From NCBI GenBank assembly GCA_030635865.1, contig DAOVYA010000143.1, positions 1 through 5,192 on the forward strand: a stretch of 5,192 nt of DNA, written 5' to 3'. Shown here piece by piece: positions 1-5,192 of the stretch; within the stretch, counting starts at the first letter, position 1; each line of letters starts with the position of its first letter. The notes under the pieces were generated by a model that searched no databases, was not told the origin of the DNA, and saw nothing but the letters and a program-made list of their open reading frames with translations. Source of the stretch: Gammaproteobacteria bacterium. GTDB lineage: Bacteria > Pseudomonadota > Gammaproteobacteria > UBA9214. Both the position numbers and the translations under genes were made by a program.

Positions 1-735
1 CTCAAGCGCGTTGCGGCTGTTATTGTGCCTTCTGATTTTCTTGCCAAGGTCTTTCGTAGACGGGACATCGATGTCCACATTGTAAGGAATATTGTCGATA
101 TCAAGCGGTTTACATCGGATGGTATGCGTTCACAACAACGGCAGGACTGTCCGCATTTGCTGGTAACGCGCAACCTGGAACCCATATATGATATCGGTAC
201 AGCACTGCATGCATTCAGGCGCATACATGAGGCCTTTCCCGGGGCACGGCTGACGGTATGCGGGTCTGGACCCGAACGTGAAAACCTTATGGCTCTGGCC
301 AGTGAACTGGAGGTTGGTGACGCGGTAACCTTTACCGGTCGCCTCGACAATAACAGGATCGCGGGGCTCTACCAGTCCGCTGATGTCATGATAAACCCAA
401 GTCTGGCGGACAATATGCCGATATCCATCCTTGAAGCCCTGGCCTGCGGTGTGCCAGTGGTGAGTACCAATGTTGGTGGTGTGCCATACCTTGTGACCCA
501 TAATAAAACTGCCTTGCTCGTCACTCCCGGAGATGACAAGGCAATGGCGGAGGCTGTGATCACAATCCTCAGCACCCCGGCCCTGGGCGACAGCCTGGTG
601 AAGGCTGGATATCGTAAGATCGATGACTATACCTGGCCCAGGGTACGGGGGCAGCTGTTTGCTGTATACCGCTCTGTACTGGCGAATACTGTAAATTACA
701 ATCCCGGAAAGAAGGATGCGCGCAGACATTCATAG
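1..735 (+). CDS. Family 4 glycosyltransferase (GT-B fold), C-terminal part, 5' truncated by window edge
   Basis: The product should transfer a sugar from a nucleotide-sugar donor to a growing glycan at the cytoplasmic face of the inner membrane. The frame is open from base 1, giving 244 visible residues. A GTG at base 25 is not the start, because it lies inside a typical GT-B inter-domain segment (VIVPSDFLAK, residues 7-16). The visible part is almost all donor-binding domain: TRNLEPIYD at 56-64, VCGSGPE at 86-92, FTGR at 111-114, then DNMPISILEALACGVPVVS at 137-155 and NVGGVP at 157-162. The family's usual E-x7-E motif appears as D-x7-E (D137, E145), and the usual KG after the first motif is replaced by YD; both fit a recognised GT4 subgroup rather than decay. 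The gene ends in tandem stops TAG-TAA. Donor and acceptor cannot be told from sequence. No membrane segment is visible in this half. Confidence 0.93.
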   Translation, partial: LKRVAAVIVPSDFLAKVFRRRDIDVHIVRNIVDIKRFTSDGMRSQQRQDCPHLLVTRNLEPIYDIGTALHAFRRIHEAFPGARLTVCGSGPERENLMALASELEVGDAVTFTGRLDNNRIAGLYQSADVMINPSLADNMPISILEALACGVPVVSTNVGGVPYLVTHNKTALLVTPGDDKAMAEAVITILSTPALGDSLVKAGYRKIDDYTWPRVRGQLFAVYRSVLANTVNYNPGKKDARRHS

Positions 736-807
736 TAAAAGGGGCTCATCGCACAATGATCGGGTGGTCATGGGCGCTGACAGGGCAGACAAGGAAACCG
801 GACCAGG
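736..807. other. Intergenic gap between glycosyltransferase and CapK-like gene
   Basis: This 72-base spacer has no convincing promoter, terminator or small gene. In the frame of the downstream gene it carries stops at 736, 757 and 778, so that gene cannot start further upstream. AAGGA at 791-795 is the best ribosome-binding candidate, 12 bases before the ATG at 808, which is a little far. The short spacing and shared strand suggest read-through from the glycosyltransferase. Confidence 0.5.
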
Positions 808-2196
808 ATGATCAAGCCTGTCCTTGCCCGGCGCCTGATATACCCGCTGCACGAGCGCCTCCTGAAGCGGCCGACCTTTTCCTATCTGGCGGAACTGGAG
901 CGCAGTCAATGGCTGCCGCGGTCCGGGGTGCAAAGATTGCAGGAAAGGAAACTGGCAGGCTTGCTTAAATCTGCCTACGTGCATTGCCCCTGGCACCAGG
1001 CAAGAATGAACGCGACCGGTATCGATCCGGATGGTCCTGTGTCGCTTGAGGAACTACGCCTCCTGCCTACCATGGACAAACAGGATGCCGTCGCCCACGG
1101 GGATCAATTGGTATGGCACGATGTACCCGGTGGTGCGTTCAAATATAATACCGGTGGTTCCAGTGGCCAGCCACTGATCTTCTACTACGGTCGGCGGCGG
1201 CAGGCCTCTGATGCTGCAGGCCGCATGCGGGCACGGCGCTGGTGGGGTGTGCAGCCCGGCGATCCGGAGGTCTACCTGTGGGGCGCACCGGTGGAACTCG
1301 ACAAGACCGACTGGATCAAGTCACTGCGTGATCGCCTGATCAATCAACTGGTGCTGAATGCCTTTGAAATGTCGCCAGCCACCATGGATGAGTATGCACA
1401 GGCCATCCAGGCCTTCCAGCCACATTGTATTTATGGTTATGCAAGTTCATTGGCATTGCTTGCTGCCCATCTCCTCGACCGGAAGACGGGACTTCATTTG
1501 CCAAAATTGAGGGTTGTGTGTACCACTGGTGAGCCATTGTTCGACTATCAACGTCAGCTGATCGGTGCGGCTTTCGGGTCACCGGTGGCGAATGAATTCG
1601 GTAGCCGCGATATCGGTTTCACTGCGCACGAAACTCCGGAAGGACAGATGCTGCTGATGAGTGAGAGCATCATCCTGGAGGTTCTGGATGAACAGGGCCA
1701 GCCGGTACCCCCGGGAGAAACAGGTGAAGCGGTAATGACCGCGCTGGAATCCTTTGCGCAGCCCTTTATACGCTACCGTACCGGAGATATGGTTCGCGTG
1801 GCGGACGAATCCTGTCGGGCCGGACGCGGGCTGGACGTCATCACCGAGGTGCTGGGCCGCAGCACGGATTTTGTCGTGCGGGCAGATGGAGCCATCATGC
1901 ATGCACTGGCGCTAATCTACGTACTGCGCGCGGTAGCAGGCGTGGGTGAGTTCAAGATTGTGCAGCATACATTGCGTGATATCGAGGTCCTGGTGGTGCC
2001 CGATGCCAGTTGGCAGGAGTCTGGCCGCGTGGAGATCGAAACGGGGTTGCGCAAGCGCCTGGGTGGCGATATTCACATCGATCTGCGGCTGGTTGAATCT
2101 ATCCCGGCAGAGGCATCAGGCAAGCATCGTCATGTGGTCAGTCGGGTAGCACTGTCAGATGGCCTTAAGGCGGCCACCCAGGTGCCGATTAACTAG
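808..2196 (+). CDS. CapK/PaaK-like adenylate-forming enzyme (phenylacetate-CoA ligase family protein)
   Basis: This is a cytoplasmic ANL-superfamily enzyme, expected to activate a carboxylic acid with ATP to an acyl-adenylate, possibly then a thioester. The 462 residues are close to the usual length for CapK-type proteins of capsule and polysaccharide loci. Motifs appear in the expected order: nucleotide-binding loop TGGSSG at 115-120, TTGEPL at 239-244, EFGSRD at 263-268 (the A5 aromatic/acidic site), GETGE at 303-307, YRTGD at 323-327 with ribose-binding D327, hinge GRSTD at 350-354, and SGK at 437-439, whose K439 sits where the A10 catalytic lysine is expected. All key positions are present, so it is probably active. 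The ATG at 808 is the first start after an in-frame stop at 778. The substrate is unknown: true phenylacetate-CoA ligase activity is unlikely in this glycan context, and no acyl carrier protein or acyltransferase gene is in view. Downstream spacing is 21 bases, consistent with an operon. Confidence 0.9.
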   Translation: MIKPVLARRLIYPLHERLLKRPTFSYLAELERSQWLPRSGVQRLQERKLAGLLKSAYVHCPWHQARMNATGIDPDGPVSLEELRLLPTMDKQDAVAHGDQLVWHDVPGGAFKYNTGGSSGQPLIFYYGRRRQASDAAGRMRARRWWGVQPGDPEVYLWGAPVELDKTDWIKSLRDRLINQLVLNAFEMSPATMDEYAQAIQAFQPHCIYGYASSLALLAAHLLDRKTGLHLPKLRVVCTTGEPLFDYQRQLIGAAFGSPVANEFGSRDIGFTAHETPEGQMLLMSESIILEVLDEQGQPVPPGETGEAVMTALESFAQPFIRYRTGDMVRVADESCRAGRGLDVITEVLGRSTDFVVRADGAIMHALALIYVLRAVAGVGEFKIVQHTLRDIEVLVVPDASWQESGRVEIETGLRKRLGGDIHIDLRLVESIPAEASGKHRHVVSRVALSDGLKAATQVPIN

Positions 2197-2217
2197 CGAG
2201 ACACCGGTTCGAACAAT

Positions 2218-3435
2218 ATGAATATCGCCAAACTTGCCTCCCTGCCGTTCCGCTACCGTCCCTGGCAACCACGCCATGCAAGGCTCATTGTCGGGGACCT
2301 GTTCAGGCGGGCGTCAGGGTCCAGGCAGGCGCATGAGGTCCATTTGCGGGGCGCCATTGACTGGCTGTGCCGTGCCCAGGACGTCAGAAACGGAGAGTCC
2401 GATGAAGGCGGTGTGTCTGCCGGCTGGAGTTTTGAGGACGGCTGGTTGCCCAGCTACCCGGAAACCACGGGTTATATCATCGAAACCTTTCTTGCCGCAG
2501 CGGATGTCCTGAAACAGCCGGAACTGATTGACCGCGCCGGCCGCATGATTGACTGGGAGCTGTCAATCCAGTTGCCCGACGGTGCCTTTCCCGGTCATTT
2601 CGCAGAGGCGGGCAGTCGGCCGGTGATCTTCAATACCGGCCAGATCATGCATGGAATGGTAGCCGGCTATACGCAGCTGGGACGTGAGGAATGCCTGGAG
2701 ACAGCGGTCCGGGCGGGTCACTGGCTCGGCCGGCAGCAGGATGATGATGGTTGCTGGCGCAGATTCGAGCATAACGATGTTCCCCATGTTTACAATACGC
2801 GGGCTAGCTGGGCACTGCTGGCAACGGGATTGCTGGCAGGCGACAAGGAGCTGGTAGTGAGTGCGAGGCGCAATCTGGAGTGGGCACTGAGCCGGCAGAC
2901 AGCGAGCGGATGGTTTGCCTCCAATGCCTTTACTGTGGAGCATTCGCCCTTCACCCACACTATCGCTTATGCCATTCGGGGATTTATGGAATCCGGGGTG
3001 CTACTTGGCGAGGAACGTTACCTGCAGGCCGCCGTGACAGCCGCCCGCGCCATGGCGAATGTTCAGCGGCAGGACGGCTGGCTGGCAGGTACCTACAAGG
3101 ATGGCTGGATCGCGGATGCCAGCTACTGCTGTCTTACGGGTCTTGCGCAGATGAGTCTGAACTGGATCCGGCTCGCCCAGATCACCGGTGAGGAAAGCTA
3201 CCGGGCCCGGGCAAGGGCGGGGCTGAACTACATAAAAACCACCCAGAAGCTGGCAGCGCCTGACGTTGCAGTACGCGGCGGCATTGCAGGTTCCTCGCCC
3301 ATCTGGGGTGATTACTCCCGTTTCGAATATCCAAACTGGGCCGCAAAGTTCTTTTCCGATGCACTGATGATGGACATGACAGACACGTCTGTGCCGCCAG
3401 TGCCGGATCTTCGAAGCTCGGGAAGCCATGGATAA
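2218..3435 (+). CDS. Alpha/alpha-toroid (six-hairpin) protein of polysaccharide locus, activity unassigned
   Basis: I do not recognise a named function. The 405 residues have no signal peptide or membrane segment, so it is probably cytoplasmic. A hairpin unit recurs: a helix with an aromatic residue, then Q, a short turn often DG, then W or F. Examples are DWLCRAQD at 48-55 with GW at 69-70, DWELSIQLPDGAF at 112-124, HWLGRQQDDDGCW at 168-180, EWALSRQTASGWF at 221-233, MANVQRQDGW at 279-288, and a degenerate NYIKTTQ at 337-343. Between them lie NTGQIMHGM (139-147), YNTRASWALL (192-201), HTIAYAIRGFMESG (247-260) and CLTGLAQM (305-312). This pattern suggests an alpha6/alpha6 barrel, as in terpene cyclase-like, uronate epimerase-like, polysaccharide lyase and glycosidase families. 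The C-terminal GGIAGS and YPNWAAKFF (371-379) look family-specific. It probably modifies or binds the glycan or its precursor. No clear Shine-Dalgarno precedes the ATG, so coupling to the upstream stop is likely. Its 3' end overlaps the formyltransferase gene by 8 bases. Confidence 0.85.
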   Translation: MNIAKLASLPFRYRPWQPRHARLIVGDLFRRASGSRQAHEVHLRGAIDWLCRAQDVRNGESDEGGVSAGWSFEDGWLPSYPETTGYIIETFLAAADVLKQPELIDRAGRMIDWELSIQLPDGAFPGHFAEAGSRPVIFNTGQIMHGMVAGYTQLGREECLETAVRAGHWLGRQQDDDGCWRRFEHNDVPHVYNTRASWALLATGLLAGDKELVVSARRNLEWALSRQTASGWFASNAFTVEHSPFTHTIAYAIRGFMESGVLLGEERYLQAAVTAARAMANVQRQDGWLAGTYKDGWIADASYCCLTGLAQMSLNWIRLAQITGEESYRARARAGLNYIKTTQKLAAPDVAVRGGIAGSSPIWGDYSRFEYPNWAAKFFSDALMMDMTDTSVPPVPDLRSSGSHG

Positions 3436-4279
3436 GCTCAGGATCATGGTCCTTTGCGGTCGTTCACCGCGTCACCTATACGTAGCCAACGCCTTGTGTG
3501 AAGCCGCGGAGGTGCTTGCCATTGTGCAGGAAACCGGCGGCGAGTGGAGTGCGCGAAAGGTTCTGAAGACACTGCGACCGGACAACTTCATGCGCAAGGT
3601 GTGGCGCTGGCTGCGGGACCGCCGACGTTATACGGGCAATCGCGAGGCCCGGTTTTTCTTCAGTGACAGGCAGCCGGTACTTGAGCATCCGAAACTGGTT
3701 AAAGAAGTGCCCCATATCAATCACCCGGCAGTGGTTCGACTGGTCGATGAACTCAAGCCGGATCTTGTCGCTGTTTTCGGTACTTCATTGATACGTGGAG
3801 ACCTGCTGCAGGAAGGGCGGCCTGGTATTGTTAATTTGCACGGCGGGCTTTCACCCGAGTACCGCGGTGCTGATTGCACCTTCTGGGCGATCTACAATGG
3901 CGAGCCGGAAAAGATTGGATGTACGTTGCATTACATCGACAACGGGATTGACACCGGTCTCCTTGTTGCGCATGTGAGCCCCGAGGTCAGGCCGGATGAT
4001 GACGAGCTGGTATTGTTCTGGCGCAGCGTAAAGGAAAGCGCGCGGGTGTATGCAGAGCTGATGCAGCGTATTGCACAGGGTGACTCACCGGGTGTGGCGC
4101 AGCACGGCAAGGGCCGATTGTACCAGGTCAAACAGCGCGGCCTCCGCCATGAGCTGAGGGTTGAGCACATGTTGCGAGATGGCCTGTTGTGCAATCTGAG
4201 TCTGGGGCTGAGGGTCAGGTGGTTTCCGGCCGAACAGTCTCTCTCCAGCCGGATGAAGACCAGTGAAGCGCAATTATAA
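3428..4279 (+). CDS. Formyltransferase-fold enzyme, probable sugar N-formyltransferase
   Basis: This is a cytoplasmic enzyme of the folate-dependent formyltransferase family, expected to move a formyl group from 10-formyl-tetrahydrofolate to an amine, here probably an amino sugar of the polysaccharide. A Rossmann-like start (LRIMVLCG, 4-11) leads to DLVAVFGTSLIRGDLL (112-127). The catalytic region follows: NLHGGLSPEYRGAD at 136-149 supplies N136 and H138, and YIDNGIDTG at 169-177 supplies D175, matching the N/H/D triad of PurN and Fmt type enzymes. NLHGGLSPEYRG stands where those families have HPSLLPxYRG. Residues 40-68 form a basic, tryptophan-rich segment (KVWRWLRDRRR near 57-67) not seen in PurN. 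The last 60 residues are an arginine-rich tail without the OB-fold of Fmt. The ATG at 3428 lies inside the end of the preceding gene, indicating translational coupling; an in-frame ATG at 3446 is a weaker alternative. PurN or Fmt housekeeping roles are unlikely given the neighbours. Confidence 0.9.
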   Translation: MDKLRIMVLCGRSPRHLYVANALCEAAEVLAIVQETGGEWSARKVLKTLRPDNFMRKVWRWLRDRRRYTGNREARFFFSDRQPVLEHPKLVKEVPHINHPAVVRLVDELKPDLVAVFGTSLIRGDLLQEGRPGIVNLHGGLSPEYRGADCTFWAIYNGEPEKIGCTLHYIDNGIDTGLLVAHVSPEVRPDDDELVLFWRSVKESARVYAELMQRIAQGDSPGVAQHGKGRLYQVKQRGLRHELRVEHMLRDGLLCNLSLGLRVRWFPAEQSLSSRMKTSEAQL

Positions 4280-4285
4280 GCAGGC

Positions 4286-4309
4286 TCTACCCGCGATCGG
4301 GAGGGTAGA
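4286..4309. repeat. Inverted repeat / possible RNA hairpin in gap before ligase gene
   Basis: TCTACCC at 4286-4292 pairs perfectly with GGGTAGA at 4303-4309, leaving a 10-base loop. An alternative small hairpin, CCCG at 4290-4293 with CGGG at 4298-4301, competes with it. The stem begins 7 bases after the formyltransferase stop. It is followed by TTGCCG rather than a run of T, so it is not a canonical intrinsic terminator. It could slow polymerase, protect a 3' end, or be chance. Confidence 0.4.
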
Positions 4310-4343
4310 TTGCCGTAGGTGTATGCGAGCGAGGTCTTGCAGT

Positions 4344-4349
4344 AGAAGG
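4344..4349 (+). promoter_or_regulatory. Ribosome binding site of the ligase gene
   Basis: AGAAGG lies 10 bases before the ATG at 4360 and is the clearest Shine-Dalgarno-like site in the window. It supports 4360 as the true start. Genes 2 to 4 lack an equally clear site, which suggests this gene is translated independently. I found no convincing -35/-10 pair in the 80-base gap (4280-4359). Confidence 0.6.
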
Positions 4350-4359
4350 TCGTGGAATC

Positions 4360-5192
4360 ATGCGTGATATCGTATTAACAATAATATTTTTCGGTCTTCT
4401 GCCACTGGTGTTCTCCAGACCTTATGTAGGAATTTATCTCTGGACCTGGCTCGGGTTAATGAATCCCCACCGTTTGACATACGGATTTGCCTTCGACTTT
4501 CCTTTTGCCCAGATTGTCGCCATCACGACACTGATTTCGATGCTTGCCTCGAAGGAGCCCAAGCAAATTCCCTGGACGCGGGAAACTATAGTATTGCTGA
4601 TCTTTATTTTGTGGATGCTGTTTACCACCTTTTTCGCGTTCTATCCTGATCTTGCATGGGAGCAGTGGGACAAGATATGGAAGATCATGTTGATGACTTA
4701 TGTCACCCTGATGTTGATAAATACCAGGCAGAAACTGGACTGGCTGGTCTGGGTGATTGTCCTGTCTCTGGGGCTCTACGGTGTGAAAGGAGGGATTTTT
4801 ACCATTCTGACCGCAGGCGCATTTCGCGTGCAGGGGCCGCTTGGTTCCTTTATCTATGGTAATAACGAGATGGGGCTGGCGCTGATTATGACCATTCCGC
4901 TGATGCGCTATTTGCAGTTACAGGCTAAACACTACTGGATTGGCTTGGGCCTGACAGTTTCGATGGTTCTCACTGGCATCGCTGCTATCGGAACTCAGTC
5001 AAGGGGTGCACTGGTAGGCATGGTCGTGATGGGCGCCTTTCTTGCGCTAAAAAGCCGTAACAAAATATTCATACTTTTATCGATTCTTGTTGTTGTGGGT
5101 GCAGTGGGCACTCTTATGCCGCAGCAGTGGCACGATCGCATGTCCACCATAAAAAACTATGAGGAAGACAGTTCGGTACAGGGACGATTCAA
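4360..5192 (+). CDS. O-antigen ligase/polymerase-like membrane protein, exosortase A-associated O-glycosylation ligase type; 3' truncated by window edge
   Basis: This is an inner-membrane protein of the Wzy/WaaL O-antigen ligase superfamily, expected to polymerise or transfer lipid-linked glycan on the periplasmic side. The frame runs from ATG 4360 to the window end without a stop, giving 277 residues; family members are usually about 400-430, so roughly the last third is missing. The start MRDIVLT and the segments LWTWLGLMNPHRLTYGFAFD (27-46), PDLAWEQWDKIWKIMLMT (96-113), YGVKGGIFTILTAG (140-153), GSFIYGNNEMGLALIM (162-177) and GTQSRGAL (211-218) match what I know of the exosortase A-associated family (TIGR03097). 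About nine or ten hydrophobic spans are visible, near 4-19, 22-36, 47-63, 76-94, 105-121, 126-141, 170-185, 193-210, 215-230 and 235-253. The segment after 254 starts the large periplasmic loop of the Wzy_C domain. Whether it glycosylates proteins or builds exopolysaccharide is not settled by the name. Confidence 0.92.
   Translation, partial: MRDIVLTIIFFGLLPLVFSRPYVGIYLWTWLGLMNPHRLTYGFAFDFPFAQIVAITTLISMLASKEPKQIPWTRETIVLLIFILWMLFTTFFAFYPDLAWEQWDKIWKIMLMTYVTLMLINTRQKLDWLVWVIVLSLGLYGVKGGIFTILTAGAFRVQGPLGSFIYGNNEMGLALIMTIPLMRYLQLQAKHYWIGLGLTVSMVLTGIAAIGTQSRGALVGMVVMGAFLALKSRNKIFILLSILVVVGAVGTLMPQQWHDRMSTIKNYEEDSSVQGRF

Noticed and set aside
25..27. GTG as a start codon for the glycosyltransferase
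   Set aside because: The frame is open upstream to base 1, and the residues around it (AAVIVPSDFLAK) are the normal interior of a GT-B protein.
130..729. A 199-codon open frame on the - strand opposite the glycosyltransferase
   Set aside because: It lies wholly opposite a gene with clear GT4 motifs, and its product is rich in His, Gln and Cys with no recognisable domain, as expected of a shadow frame.
756..968. A 70-codon + strand frame bridging the gap and the start of the CapK-like gene
   Set aside because: Most of it overlaps the CapK-like gene in another frame, it is Ala/Pro-rich without motif, and no ribosome site precedes it.
3001..3447. A 148-codon - strand frame opposite the end of the toroid gene
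   Set aside because: No domain is visible, and it is antisense to a well-supported coding region.
4286..4318. Intrinsic transcription terminator after the formyltransferase gene
   Set aside because: The stem is real but is followed by TTGCCGTAG rather than a T-run, so a terminator call is not supported.
4656..4862. A 68-codon + strand frame inside the ligase gene
   Set aside because: The other frame encodes strongly family-like membrane protein sequence across the same bases, so this is a shadow.
1..5192. Search for CRISPR repeats, tRNA genes, insertion sequence ends or phage genes
   Set aside because: Reading by eye showed no regularly spaced direct repeats, cloverleaf, transposase or integrase sequence; nearly all bases are explained by the five genes.

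Overview
The window reads as a bacterial surface or extracellular polysaccharide locus. All five genes lie on the + strand and are tightly packed. The organism is most likely a Gram-negative proteobacterium with an exosortase A / PEP-CTERM type export system. The main evidence is the last gene, whose predicted protein closely resembles the O-antigen-ligase-like family found beside exosortase A (the family I know as TIGR03097). Moderate GC content, dense packing and ATG starts fit this, but the sequence alone does not fix a genus.

Layout: (1) 1-735, the 3' part of a GT-B fold, family 4 glycosyltransferase whose start lies before the window. (2) 808-2196, a complete CapK/PaaK-like adenylate-forming enzyme with all the main ANL motifs. 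(3) 2218-3435, a soluble alpha/alpha-toroid protein with five clear and one weak repeat of a Q-x-x-DG-W type, of unassigned activity. (4) 3428-4279, a formyltransferase-fold enzyme with the N/H/D catalytic triad, overlapping gene 3 by 8 bases. (5) 4360 to the window end, a multi-membrane-span O-antigen ligase/polymerase-like protein, cut off by the window edge. The only non-coding stretches are gaps of 72, 21 and 80 bases; the last holds a 7-bp stem hairpin and a plausible ribosome binding site.

How they may work together (inference): the glycosyltransferase adds a sugar to a lipid-linked repeat unit. The formyltransferase would N-formylate an amino sugar. The CapK-like enzyme would activate an acid for decoration of the glycan. 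The toroid protein would modify or bind the glycan. The membrane ligase would polymerise the product or transfer it outside the inner membrane. Genes 2-4 look like a co-transcribed modification cassette between the more generic glycosyltransferase and ligase. I saw no CRISPR array, tRNA, rRNA, insertion sequence or phage gene. The most unusual points are the unassigned toroid protein and its coupling to the formyltransferase.
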